Of a DNA stretch of 64,000 nt, positions 20,990-33,344 are shown in pieces. A program made the position numbers and the translations under genes. The notes beneath the pieces are model-generated. The model worked only from the letters and a program-made list of their open reading frames with translations. It searched no databases and was not told the DNA's origin. Origin of the DNA: Epiperipatus broadwayi (lineage: Eukaryota > Onychophora > Udeonychophora > Euonychophora > Peripatidae); NCBI GenBank assembly GCA_028023455.1, contig JAQFVV010000037.1, positions 1,242,001-1,306,000 of the forward strand, in the 5' to 3' direction. Positions within the stretch are counted from its first letter, which is position 1. Each line of letters begins with the position of its first letter.

Positions 20990-22300
20990 TTGTTATTTAA
21001 TAAATAAATTTTAAAAAGTACAGTTGCATTTTCCACATAAATGTAATATCCATATAGATATAAACATACAGCAGACCTTCATAAACAAGTATTGCTATTG
21101 CAAGAAAAGAAATGAGATTTGTGATGATTATACAAACCAATCTTGATAATCGTAAATGCATCCACATATAGAACATGCTGGTCCATTTTTCTGTTTGTTT
21201 GATGTTGTCTTTTAATTTCTTCAGCAGAAAACTTTTCTTCCTGAAAAACTTCAACACCATATCTAATTGTAGTTCTCTAATGCGTTCTATTCTCTGAAAT
21301 ATATTTCCAGTGGAATCAGTATTGTACTTTTTTAAAGTGTCTTTGAGATAATTCTTATAATATAGACTGGATCTATTTCTCCCATGTAAATCTTGCTCAA
21401 GTTCACCATAAAATACTCTTTTAAGAAGTCCAGCATTGTTCATTCATTTTACATGTTCAATTCAAAGATGTAATTTTGCTAAAGGTTTTAAATATCTCAT
21501 TTAGTACATTCTGTAAATTATCTTCCGAACTGGCAAACATAGCTCAAGAATCAGCATTTTGTAAATCCAGAATCCAAAAAGTAGAAATTTTTGTTTTTAA
21601 TCAGTTCATATTAAAAGTTCCACCATTAGACCTTTATGACATTTTGGTCCTTATTTCATTAAGCCGCCTACAAATAGTTTGAAAGACAACTATCATAAAA
21701 ATTGAAAACAATCTAGGAGCAAGTACTCATTCTTGTTTTGCATCATTTTTCATTTCAAAGGTCTCCTTTTATTTCATAATACAAATAATTTTTTGTTGAC
21801 ATTCAACTAATTTCAAACTACGCATAAACCTGTTTGATTAACTGAATCAAATGTCTTGACCAAATCAATAAAAGCAGTAAATAAATCACTCTTTTATTCC
21901 TAAAACTTTTTTTGCATTTGCCTGGCAACAAAAATCATATCTATAGTGCTTCTTGATACTCTGAACCACATTTAACTATATATCTATGACTGAAAGTTGA
22001 CTGTTCAAAAAAAAATTTTTGAAAGGAATGTTGGAGTGGATAATAGTGATATCCCATGTACTAATTATCTGGAATCTTGTCTATTCTCTTTATTTTTAAA
22101 AATTGGAGCAATAGAAGCATTCTTAAGATCAAGCAGCATAACTTCCTGGATCCATGTATTCCTAAAAAAAATCCGATATATTCATCATATTTTAAAGCTT
22201 TTTCAAGTATTTCATCAAGCCCTGCAGCCTTTCTGTTTTTAAAATTACAAAGAGATAACAAAACCTAATTATTTAAAATCACTAATTTATTAATGATTTG
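20990..22300 (-). mobile_element. LINE of a second clade (CR1/Jockey/L2-like), 5'-truncated
   Basis: Minus-strand translation gives, in order, KAAGLDEI-LEKALKY (about 22230), STIDMIFVARQMQKKF (about 21960-21900), AFIDLVKTFDSVNQT (about 21880-21830, the reverse transcriptase palm motif with its catalytic Asp) and, further on, a carboxyl frame with KRVFYGELEQDLHGR and YLKDTLKKYN. The DMIF-ARQ, FIDLxKxFDSV and VFYGEL-KDTLK series is common in non-LTR elements of the CR1/Jockey/L2 assemblage, distinct from the RTE copies here. Exact clade placement needs alignment. Confidence 0.7.
20997..21443 (-). pseudogene. C-terminal remnant of the second LINE clade
   Basis: An open frame of 148 codons begins MNNAGLLKRVFYGELEQD. 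The first half matches the post-reverse-transcriptase tail of many invertebrate LINEs: a VFYGEL motif, then YYKNYLKDTLKKYN and a region rich in basic and aromatic residues. The second half, rich in Ile, Leu and Tyr, looks like out-of-frame readthrough. The canonical tail normally continues with Trp-containing motifs that are absent here, so the frame is a remnant rather than a gene. Confidence 0.6.
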
Positions 22301-22309
22301 GAAACCAAA

Positions 22310-23668
22310 TCTCATCTTTATTCTTTTTATCTTGAATTCCTTACAAATTTAATCAAGCCTATGTGCCATCTTTCAAAACACCAACTTTTTTTCAACAATG
22401 TTAAATTTTATCAGTCATAAAAATAGTTTATACTTAATGCTAAAGCGTACTATCTGTATCTGTTTTTAGAATTATGTTGCTGTTTTGTATGTGTGTTTGT
22501 TTGTTTTCAAAAAATATATAAAAATGAGACCAATGCTATATGCATAACTTGGTTTTTTATCATCATTAGAATACATTGTAATAGATTTCTTCAAATGAAA
22601 ATTCTTGTTGTGGAAAGTATCATAGATTAAGGATGGTAATTGCTTCACAGACATCTGTTAGCTGTAAAGTATGATGCTAGAAATCTATTGGACCAAGACT
22701 GCATTGTCAGCAGACTCTGGGAAAACTTAACATGATGAGATTTTTTAAAACAAAAATTAACATTAGATTATGATGGTATTGCTGCATGGAAAAACCACAA
22801 TGCTATTAAATAAATAATCTGCCCTCTATTACCTTGCCCAGACATGTTGAGAATGGGTCAACCATTAACTCACTTCATCTGAAAGTGATCTGCCATAGCA
22901 ACTGCAACATACTATAATCAAAATTTTTTCAGGATTATGACTTTTAATATGAAAATGGTTATGTTTAGAGGATATACCAGTAATGAGGCAAGTTTGAAGA
23001 TTTAAAAATCAATTTGAGAGCATAGATTATAAACTTTTGACTTTATAAGAATAACAAATGCTGAAAAAGGGGAAATATTTGAATTGTATTCTTGATGCTG
23101 AAAATGTTATTGAATTTAAATGATGATTACTGTTCAAATCTTAGTACTAATTCTGATCTTTTAAATTGAAAAAAATAATAGTTCCAGCCATAAAATGCTT
23201 GAAAGAATGGGAAGGCCTCAAGCCTATAAATATGATATCACAAACACCAAAAACAAATGCTGTTTCGGCATAATTGTTTCTATCACTTCTACCTAATATC
23301 TGGTAGGAAGAAAAATTCATCTCATATGATAAAAGTGCATATTAATCAAAGTTTTAAAAAAGAAATGAGGTAGGAAGAATTTGTTAGAGTGTGTAATTTG
23401 TAACAATAACTAGAAGGGTTTGAGCGCTGAAAACCAGCTGGCTTCTGATCTGTCTATTCAGCCATTAATTATATTGTTACACTGTTTGTCATTATGGAGC
23501 AATTATAAGAATATTAATCATTTAATGCTATACACTTACTTGATTTTGAAATCATTTGAATTATACTAAACAAATTGGACTTAACCAAGAAATTACTTAA
23601 TTTCATTAAGACAGTATGCGATATCTATACTGAAACAGTTATGTGTCTCATGGCATACAATAATATTA
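22310..23668. other. AT-rich stretch, no gene seen
   Basis: Nothing was recognised. It precedes the segmental duplication. Confidence 0.35.
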
Positions 23669-23756
23669 AGTTGAAAGGAAAAGTAGAAATAAACACAGAC
23701 AAAAAAAATTTTGTAGATAGTTTCTATATTACACTGAAATAATACTTAAGGATTAA

Positions 23757-24162
23757 TATCAATTATTCTGTGCTAACATGCTTAGGTTAGAGAAGTTTAA
23801 TATTGTAAAATTATGTTTAACTGCGCTGAGCGCTTTCGAAGTTCCTGGACTTCATATTCATAGCTGAGTGCAGATGATAGTAATGAGGAGACATATTCTA
23901 ATTTATGCAAATAGTTGTTAATTGTGTCATAGGTCTTGGCATTTTATTTTGTTTGGATTAATTAATACACCTTTTTGAAATGGTGAGACAGGTGTCTTTT
24001 CTGTTTATTGAATAAATGTCATTATTTATGAAGTATGCTTCTTTAATTTTATTTCTATGGTAATTTTTCTCTCTACATACTATTGTGGGGTTGGTTAGTG
24101 GGTTTGAATCTGTGTCCAGTAGTCTTTTCATGCTCCAAGAATGCTGATGTGGTCTCTTTTTT
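23757..24162 (-). mobile_element. Penelope-like 3' end inserted only in duplication copy A
   Basis: On the minus strand, from about 24150 down, the translation reads TSAFLEHEKTTGHRF, later REKNYHRNKIKEAYFIN and INRKDTCLTISKRC, then a stop. It parallels FLEHYKKT, KREAYF and INRHDACFNISKRW of the element at 8.57-11.28 kb, so it is the C-terminal part of the same kind of polyprotein. The trailing sequence (GCTATGAATATGAAGTCC...TTCGAAAGCGCTCAGC) also matches the 3' end of that element. Copy B of the duplication lacks the whole block. Confidence 0.8.
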
Positions 24163-24608
24163 TAATTAAGAAAATTTCTTTTATAAATTAAACATTTAAA
24201 AAGGTCTAATTAATTTTTTTATTAATTCTGATTTTGAAATTAAAACAAGCATGTTTTTATGCTATAATAGATATACTGGCAATTATAAAATTCCACTATT
24301 TTGATTAGCAATTTTTTGAATTAATGCTTGCATGACATATTTTGATAAAAATTCTACAAAGTTGTTTATGAAAAGATTAAGGATTTGAAAAGAGTTACTA
24401 ACTTTTTACAACAAGATAAAAAAAAATAATTTTAATTACTGTTTTTAAAATTCCATAGCTGGCTATAAAAAGATTAGAGAGGAGTTTTTGGAGTTTTACT
24501 ATGACAGTAGATTAATTTGAAGATGCATAGTGCAAGTCCAGTTACTGCTACTAGTTTACTACAGTAGAGTTTGGATTAACATGGAAATAAGACCCAGCTT
24601 TGATATGG

Positions 24609-24700
24609 TTCATAATCCATATATATATATGTATATTAGACAGCATAGTCCACATATATGTGTGTATATATTAGACAGCATAGAAACTGAAAGGAGCTCA
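24609..24700 (+). repeat. short tandem repeat with TATATTAGACAGCATAG
   Basis: Two copies of a unit of about 44 bases, each an AT/GT microsatellite followed by TATATTAGACAGCATAG, lie side by side. Duplication copy B has only one related microsatellite here (near 27790), so the tandem step came after the duplication or was lost. Confidence 0.5.
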
Positions 24701-26377
24701 CTGTAAGCCAATAGTTTTCAGATTATACCTTTCCTGATGGTGACAGTCCATCAGTTTGCTGAAGAATTAGTATATATGTATATTGATTTATCTATCTGTG
24801 GAGAGGCACAAATAAAGGTACTGCATAATATATGTAAAGGAGATCTGGTGAGTAGTGTTATATATATTGAGAATGATAGTATTTTAACTAATTCCTTGAA
24901 AATGACAGTTAAAAATTCTAATTAACAAATTTTAAAAGTAAATGATTTATAATCTAAAAATAAAACAAGGAAAGAAAGTAATAAATGATATTTATGTCTA
25001 CAAGATTATTTGTTCCTGATATTGTTCATAAAAAAAGAGAGTGAGGAAAACTGACGACATTTTTCTTAAATATTGAAAATGAGGCCATAAAGACCTGAAT
25101 TTTAAATGAAACTATTGAAAATGATGATTTTATTCTGAAATTTTAAAAAAAAGTATACTCAGAAAGAAAATCTTATCGGGACATACTAAACAAGAAGCTA
25201 AGGAAGGGGGAGGGGTAGAAAAGAATTTTCCAACTGAATCTCATGATAATTTGCCTTTTTTAAAAAAGAAAACCTTTTTTTTACCATTAAAAATAATGAA
25301 TGAATTAATAATTTTGATACATACTATTTGTTTTTATGTACACATGTATGTGTAAATTTTATGTATATTTTCAACATGGAATTAATTATGGAAAATATTT
25401 TTAATAAGATTTATTATTTTGTCAAATTAAAATATATAATTAAATGGCAATGTGTGCACCCATTTCCATGCATATATATATGTTAAATCAGTCATTAATT
25501 ATGTATTATAAAAATGAATTTCATTTTTAGGGTTTATGGCATTCAAATATGTTCATAAATTATTATATTGCATGTTTTCTGTGCTTATATATACATGTGC
25601 ATTTTATGTAAACTGATTGAATCATGTAAATTACATTGTAGTAGTGGATTACTTTTTGGTATTAAAGTCATATTCTACTGGTCTTAATTTCATTGTTAAA
25701 GTTATTCCAGTGAATTTACTAAATACTAATTAGTTTTAGAATATTATTTGTTGATATTATATCTCTTGATCACAGTAACAACTATAGAGCTTTTGCTCTC
25801 TGAGCTGGATTCATGCGTAACAATCATATTAAAAGGGGTTTATATTTTCCGTGTATAAATGTTTAGAAGATGATGATCCTGGTCGGTGCAAAGGGAATAT
25901 TCTTTCAAGTCCATGCACTACATTTTATCTTAATTATTTAGAAATTAAGTTTATAGTTGGTGAGTACCTTAATGTACTAAGTGGACTGAGCATTGATGAT
26001 GATCAGTGTTTTAGTAACCCATCATTATTTTTTTGTTGTTGTATTTTTATGTTTTATCACCTAAGTTTGTGCATCCAAATTATTGTTTAACTAATCTGCC
26101 CCAAGCTGACAAAGGCTAAATAATTAGTCTGGTCTATATTAGACCCATTTCAAATCCAGTTACAAGATTGGCTGTTGGTTTGTTTTTATTGTTGATTATT
26201 CATTGTGATGAATGATTATTGCTTTTGTGTTATGTTGGTGAACTTATAGTTTATACATAGTGTTTGTGCTGATTTCTCATATTCTTGCACATTTATTTTT
26301 ATATTTTGTTTATTTTGAGTTGATGATGATTGAGTACCACCACCCAGGCTCATCCCACTGAGTTTGTACATTACAAA

Positions 26378-26847
26378 TGGCTACCCATCTGTGGACTAAT
26401 GATGATCAAGTTTTGGTGACCCTTACTACAAACTTGTCACTCTACTTGATCTCAAATATAACCACATTTGAGAAAAAAGTATGCATTTTATGCAGAAGTA
26501 AAGTATTATATATATATATATTTATGACAAGAGTATTGATTATAAATCATAAAATAGTAGTTTTAATATATATGGAAAAAGTTTATATTTAGAGTTGTAT
26601 AGAAAATTGTCATTTTTGGAGATTGGATTGGGTTTTTGATTATTGAAATTTGTTTAGCTGTACTTTCAGTTTTGATGATGGATGATGGGTTTGTTATTAG
26701 CTTGAGGATACAATGTTTTCATGCAATTCCAAGGTGTGTTCTATCGCACCCATTGCTCTAACCCACTTTTATGATTTCTTAATGTTTATCATGATTCAGT
26801 TAATGTAGTCCTGTTATGATCCCCAGACTCTTAAGTTTCCAAGAAAA
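26378..26847. other. spacer between duplication copies, left part
   Basis: AT-rich sequence without a recognised gene or element. Confidence 0.35.
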
Positions 26848-26987
26848 GGTGTATGGCATAGTTCTGTATTTTTCAATCCCTAAGACTCAAGGAGCATGGC
26901 CTTGTTTTGTATTTTCCAACCTCTACAAATCAAAGGAGCAAGGCATAATTCTGTATTTTCCAACCTCTAAAACTCAAAGGAGAGGGA
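26848..26987 (+). repeat. three-copy minisatellite, 44-base unit
   Basis: Units start at 26848, 26891 and 26935, each reading GGAGCA-GGCATAATTCTG (with variants), then TATTTTCCAACCTCTA and AACTCAAA. A partial fourth unit starts at 26979. It lies in the spacer between the two duplicated segments. An open frame of 66 codons across it is merely repetitive. Confidence 0.8.
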
Positions 26988-27307
26988 CAAAGATTTTTGT
27001 CTTATTTTTTATTTAGAGTTGTGGTAGCTTATACTATCTAAATTGAGGTAGCCTTTTGATGTTCATAGTGCATTGTCTACTTATAGTCTAGTGGATCTCA
27101 GAATTGCAGGTCACTATTCATTTTTTTAGCTGTGAGATGCCTATCAAATCTCTAAAAAATTGTGATGAATTTTGGGTTAATTATACATGCATATTATTTA
27201 AAATATTGTTGGTTTTGCCTTTCATTTCTCTTTTTCCCCCATGAAGGAGGGATGTGAGATGGTAGCATATAACAACATAGTAGTATGTATGCATGTATAT
27301 ATATAAA

Positions 27308-29512
27308 ATTGAAAGAAAAGTAGAAAAAACCAGACAAAAAAATTTGTATATAGTTTCTATAATATCCTGGAATAACAGTTAAGGATTAAATTATTTTGGA
27401 ATTTAAGAAAATTTTATTACAAATTAAATATTTAAAAAAATCTAAGCATGTGTTTATGTTATTGGTAATTATAAAATTCCACTATCTATTTTGATTGGCA
27501 TTTTTTTTAATTAATGCTTGTACAACATATTTTGATAAAAAAAAATCTACAGAGTTGTTTTTGAAGGGATTAAGATTTGAAAAAAGTCATTAACCTTTTT
27601 CCATCAATCAAGATAAAGAAAATTTAATTTTAACTACTGCGTTTTTAAAATTTCATCTTTGACTATAAAACAGTTGAAAAAGATTAGAGAGCTGTTTTTA
27701 GACTTTCATAGATTATGACAGTAGAATTACTATGAAGATATAACTTAAAGTACAGAATACAAGTTCAGCTTTTGTGGTTTATAGCCCATATATATATGTG
27801 TGTGTATTAGCTGGTATAGAGACTGAAGTGAGTTCACTACAAGCCAACTGTTATTGTGTTATTCTCAAAGATGACAATAAGCCAGTCTACTGTTTAGAAG
27901 GGACCAGCTTATCTAGAGAATCCATCATATTGCTGAAAAATTTGTATGTATAGTGTTTATCTATATGCAGAGAGGCACAGATAAAGGTACTGCATCATAT
28001 ATATAAAGTACAACTAGTAAGTAATGTTATGTATATTGAGAACAATTGTATTTTGAATAATTCCTTGAATATGACAGTTAAAATAACAAATTTTTAAAAG
28101 TAAATGACATTTGTATCTTGTTCCCTATATTGTTCATTAAAAAAAAGTGGAAAACTCTTAGGATCTTTTTTTTTTAAATATTAAAAATGACGTCACAAGG
28201 ACCTGGATTTTATATGAAACTTTCTTTATTGATTTATTCTGAAATTTAAAAAAAAATTATACCTAGAAAGAAAATCTTATTGTAAATGATGAAACAAGAA
28301 GCTGGGGGAGGGGGTAGAAAAGAACTTTCTAAACTGAATCTCATAATAAATTTAAAAAAATAAATAAAAACTTTTTTACGATTAGAAATAATGAATGGAT
28401 TAATAACTTTGATTTATACTATTTTTTTTTATATGTGCACATGTATGTGTGAATTTTATGTATATTTTCAAACATGAAAGTAATTGTGAAAAATATATAA
28501 GATTATTTTGACAAATTAAAATATATGATATAAAAGTCAGTATGCATGCATTTCTATACCCACATATATATATGTTAAATCAGTCACTGATTATGTATTA
28601 TAAAAATGAATTTCGTTTATAGGATTTATGACAATTCAGATATGTTCATAAATTATTATAATATGTGTATTTTATGTAAACCTACTATGTAAATTATAAT
28701 GTAATAGTGAATTTCTTTTTGGTATTAATCAAAATTAAAAAGCTTAATTTATATGTATAGCCATATTCTACTGACCTTAATTTTATTTTAATTTGATTAT
28801 TATTAATAAATTGCTATTTCATTGTTAAAGTTATTTCAGTGAATTGACTTAATCCTAAATAATTTTAGAATATTATTTATTGGTATTGTATCTCTTGATC
28901 ACAGTAGCAATTAAGAGCATTTGCTGTCCTGAGATACATTCATGCATAATGGTCTGTTATATAAAATGGAGTTATATTTAGTGTTTATGGACATCCATGA
29001 TGATTCTGGATGACACAAAGGAGATATCCTTTAAAGTCCATACACTACATTTCATTTTAATTATTTAGAAATTAAGTATATAGTTGGCCAGTACATTAAT
29101 GGTACTAAGTGGATAGATCATTGATGATGGTCAGTGTGTTTTAGTAACTCAGCATTATTTTTATTAATTGTTATATTTTTATGGATTATCACTTAAGTTT
29201 GTATATCCAAATTATTGTTTAAGTAATCTGTCCCAAGCTGGCAAGGGCTAAATAATTAGCCTTATTTGTAGTAGGCTCATTTCAAATTTAGTCACAAGGT
29301 TGACTGTTGATTTATTTTTATTGTTGATTATTCATAATGATGAATGATTATTGCTTTTGTGTAATGGTGGTGAACTTATGGTTTATTTATAGTGTTTATG
29401 CTGATCTCTCATGCTCATTCCTTTTGCATTTACTTTTATATTTTGTTTATTTGGGGTTGATGTTTGAGTGCCATTACTTCAGGCTCACCCATGAGTTTGT
29501 ACCATTACAAAA
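27308..29512 (+). repeat. segmental duplication, copy B
   Basis: Homologous to 23670-26377 in direct orientation; the starts of the two copies are about 3.64 kb apart. It lacks the Penelope-like insertion of copy A. The 5' edge follows an AT microsatellite (TATGCATGTATATATAT) and the 3' edge is near ACCATTACAAAACTT. No gene is recognised. Confidence 0.85.
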
Positions 29513-29619
29513 CTTATCAGATAAGAATCAAGAAGTAATGTCTGAATCTTTAGGAGAGAAATCAGGAATGTGAATAGTAGAATTGTTTGATTTAACCTCC
29601 ATTATTTTTTTATAGACTT

Positions 29620-32405
29620 GAGAAAGGAGTTCGTTATTAATTGAAAGGGGACCCTTTGATTCCTCTTGGAGGTCTTAAAGGAACCAAGCAGAGCAAATTC
29701 CTAATGTCCTCTTCATATGTTCTTGTTGTTGCAGCTGTTATTACTATGTGATTAGAAGAACTATCTTATATTAAATGGGACATTATTGGACTTTGTGAAG
29801 TTAGAAGAAAAGGTGAAGACACAATTGATTTAAAAAGTGGACATATACTAATACAAGTAGAGTAGCATTTATTATAAATAAAAAATGGAAGAACGACATT
29901 GTGGAGATTGATGGTATATAGAACAGAGTAGCAAGATTAGTTATACAACTTAAAGCAGATACCAAATGCAGATAATTCAGGTTTATGCCCAACAAGTTCT
30001 CATAGTGATGAAGTAATAGAATATTTTTATATGGATGTACAAAAGGCTTTTGATCAGAGTAAATAACATTTTTAAATTGTCATGGGAGACTTTAATGCTA
30101 TAATTGGTAAACAAATAAAAGATGAAAGTGCTGTAGGTAATTTTGGTTATGGTAATAGAAATGAGAGAGGACATAGACTTGTGGAGTTTGTAGAAAAAGA
30201 AAAACTTTATATTATGAATTTTTTTTTTGAGAAAAATGCAAATCCAAATGAAGGTACAGCAGAATTGAATTATATTTTGACTAATAGAAAATATATATTT
30301 CAAGATTGTAATGTTCTTAATAAATTTCTCATGGGAAGTGATCATCGATTAGTAAGATGTAAGATACGTGTTAATGCAAAACTAGAGAGACAAAAATTAT
30401 TAAGAAAAACAATATTTACAATTGATATTCCTAATTTTGAGAAACATTCTAACAAATTTAAGTGAGAACTTAGAAATCGTTTTCAAGTATTAGCAGATTT
30501 TGAACATGATTCAGATTTGAATGAAATTTAATATGAAAATAACTGATATACTTTTAAAAACTGTAACAAAAATAGCTGGTAGAAAAAAACAGCAATTGAC
30601 CAGTAAACTTTCTACTGAGACTAGAGAAATTATGAAGAAAAGAAGGAATATGAAGATATACAAAAATTATGCATTAAAAAGGATTGAAAATCTTGAATTT
30701 TGTAAAATGGTGCGGAAAAGAGTTGAAAATGATATAAGAATGTATAACTGTGAACTAGCAAGGAAAGCTGTAGAAGAGAATAAAAGTCTCAAGAGTATAA
30801 AACAACATTTTGATATTGGTAGGAATTTTATATCTGCAATAAGAAAAAAAGATGGAATTATTACTAAAAAGAGAGATGATGTCATGGAGTGGGTAGAAGA
30901 TTTATATTAAGAATTATGTAGTAATAAAGAACAAGTACCTCATGTATCTATTATATCTTCAGAATTGCCCAGAATTTTAAGTGAAGAATTGAGACATGCA
31001 ATTAAATGTATGAAGAAAGGAAAGGCTCGAGGTAATGATGGAATTAATAATTGATATATTAAAAGAAGTAGGTGAAGAAATAGAAAAATTTTTAGTAAAG
31101 TTATATACCAAATGTCTAAATGATAAAGATGTACCAGATGATTGGAAGAATGCAGTATTAATATTAATACTTTAAAAAGGTGATAAAGAAGATATTAGAA
31201 ATTACAAACCTATCAGCCTTTTATCAGTTTTGTACAAAATTTTTAATAATTACAACTCGTCTACAGATAACATTGGATTTCCACCAACCAAGAGAACAAG
31301 CTGGATTTAAAACTGGTTTTAGTACAGTAGAAAGTTATAGAAAGGACAAATGAATATGAGTTGCTTTTATGCTTTGGATTTTTAGATTATGAAAAGGCAT
31401 TTGATTCTATAAACATTTCTTCAGTGATTAAAGCATTTTGCTCATCAAGATATAGATCTTCCAAGATATTCTCATATTTTAAAGAATATTTATAAAAAAT
31501 GCAACAGCAACAATTAGATTATATAATGATACTAGGAAAGTCAACATTTGAGATCGGTGCAAGACAGGGTGATTCCATATCTCCAAAACTTTTTACAGCA
31601 GTGCTGCAAGAAGTATTTTGTGGATTAAAATGGGAAGCTAAAAGAGTGAAAGTAAATGGAGATTATTTAAGTTATTTAGATTTTGCAGATGATGTAGTTG
31701 TTTTTGCAAATTTGCTTTAGAGCTGCAGGAAGTTTTGCAGGAGTTATCAGATGAAAGTAGGAAAGTTCTCCAAATATGAAAATAAAGATTGATTATGATG
31801 AGTTAGAAGAAGTTAACAGCTACAAATACTTTGGTCAGATTATTAATACAGACGGAAATATAATGGATGAAATTAATCATAGAATAAAACTTGGTTGGAG
31901 TGTTTTTGGTAGAAATAATTTAATACTAAAAGGAAATATGACTATGTGTTTGAAACGGAAGGTTTTTAATAAATGTATTTTACCAGTTCTTAGTTATGGA
32001 TCTGAGACTTGGACACTTAATAGAAGAGCAATACAGAGACTTCATGCCACTCAAAGCAGTATGGAGAGATGCATATTGGGAGTAACAAGAGATTGAAAAT
32101 GCAATATATGGGTAAGAGAACAAACAGGTGTTTCTGACCTCATTGAAAAAATTAAAAGACTGAAGTAGAGTTGGGCTGGACATATTGCTAGAAAAGATGA
32201 TAATAGATGGATAATTGAAATCTTAAACTAGATTCCAAGAGATTTTAAAAGACCCAGAAAAAGACCACATGTGAGATGGATGGATGAAATAAGAAAGTGT
32301 GCAGGGTGGTATGGAGAAGAGAAACTAAAGATCAGAGAAGACGGATTGAATTCAGAGAGACCTTCATCCTGCAGTGGATTGATAGTGATTGATGATTATT
32401 TTTTT
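29620..32405 (+). mobile_element. RTE-type LINE (copy 3)
   Basis: It begins in the 5' untranslated part (GAGAAAGGAGTTCGTTATTAA), jumps by an internal deletion to the endonuclease coding region near 29756, and then follows the coding sequence to the 3' end near 32400 (GTGATTGATGATTATT). Apart from deletions near the start and within the reverse transcriptase (about 31760), it is well preserved. It lies just downstream of duplication copy B, so it is not part of the duplicated unit. Confidence 0.9.
29756..32405 (+). pseudogene. endonuclease-reverse transcriptase of RTE LINE copy 3, broken
   Basis: Frames at 30082-30465 and 30521-30910 carry VMGDFNAIIGKQ (catalytic Asp and Asn of the APE-type endonuclease), NERGHRLVEF, ELNYILTNRKY and GSDHRLVRCK (the His of the SDH motif). 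Later frames give RQGDSISPKLFTAVL (31560-31610), LDFADDVVVFAN (the FADD catalytic pair, about 31677-31712), then a deletion, and YFGQIINTDGNIMDE with CILPVLSYGSETWTLNRR. This order is that of a single RTE polyprotein. Several stops and frame changes make it a pseudogene. The RQGDxISPKLFTA phrase is a hallmark of RTE reverse transcriptases. Confidence 0.85.
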
Positions 32406-33344
32406 ATAATTTTGGATTTGTCAAAGCATAGAGCTAAGAAAAATCTTTGGAATATTTATTAATTTGTTAATAAACATCTAATAGGCTTGAACTTTAGCCC
32501 ACTGACAGCTTTAAAAACACACTGCATTGGCTTAATCGCTAATATTACTATTACATAAAAAACATAGCACTATATAAAATAATATCTCATTATATATGTT
32601 TAATTGCAACTAAAGAGTGACGGTTCATAAATTGTAAAGATTTTGCAAGTGTCATTCGTTCAAACATAACAAATATAATTTAAAGTGATCATGTAACACC
32701 TTCACACTCTTAATTCCACACACTTAAGATTTGCCCATACATAAACGTTTGGGTCAAAAGAATGGGTGGATTCATTCCCTTCTTTCTAAAATACTATATC
32801 TTGCGTCTGAAAAAGAGTATTCATTTATAATTTATCTTTAAAGCGCATATGCATTGCCTTAATCGCTAATATTACTATTACATAAAAAACATAGCGCTAT
32901 ATCTCATTACTGAGATATGGAAAATTTGGCCTTAACACTTATTCTTAGTAACAGTGTGGTCATATAAATTAAAAGTTGTTCATTTATAATAGTAACTTAA
33001 GGAAGAAATTTCATATCCAAAATGAAGATATATAAAAGACACTGAAAATAGAATAAATAATGCAAATGTATATGTGAATTTGCAGTAGGAAAGATCTTCA
33101 GAATTGCAATTAAAAAAAAAACTGCAAATTTTTTGATAGAAATATGTCATTTGTTATATGTAGATGTGAAAATTTGGATGAATTTACAAGTATTTATCAA
33201 TGAAAACTTTGGTACAGTTTTGGGGTATACTATCTAGGGCTTTTATATCAATGAATGATTATGGAAGCTGATCAAATGAAGACTTATTGACCTGGAGATT
33301 AGATGTGAAAGTTATCAATGGATGATTTATCGACATACTATTGA
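32405..33344. other. spacer with a 50-base direct repeat
   Basis: No gene was seen. The phrase GGCTTAATCGCTAATATTAC continuing to CATAGCACTATAT at about 32529-32575 recurs at 32856-32901 with two changes (GCCTTAATCG..., CATAGCGCTATAT), 330 bases apart. Confidence 0.6.

Larger units (their letters stand above)
23670..26377 (+). repeat. segmental duplication, copy A
   Basis: From TTGAAAGGAAAAGTAGAAAT to the phrase GAGTTTGTACATTACAAA this region matches 27308-29512 in the same orientation with many small differences (roughly four in five bases by eye). Shared landmarks include GCATGACATATTTTGATAAA, GGCACAAATAAAGGTACTGCAT, CTCTTGATCACAGTA and the CAGGCTCA segment near the end. Copy A is longer because of a Penelope-like insertion (about 23757-24162) and a few microsatellite differences. 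I recognise no gene inside. Confidence 0.85.

Noticed and set aside
29983-30345. Minus-strand frame of 120 codons
   Set aside because: It is the antisense shadow of the RTE LINE coding region.
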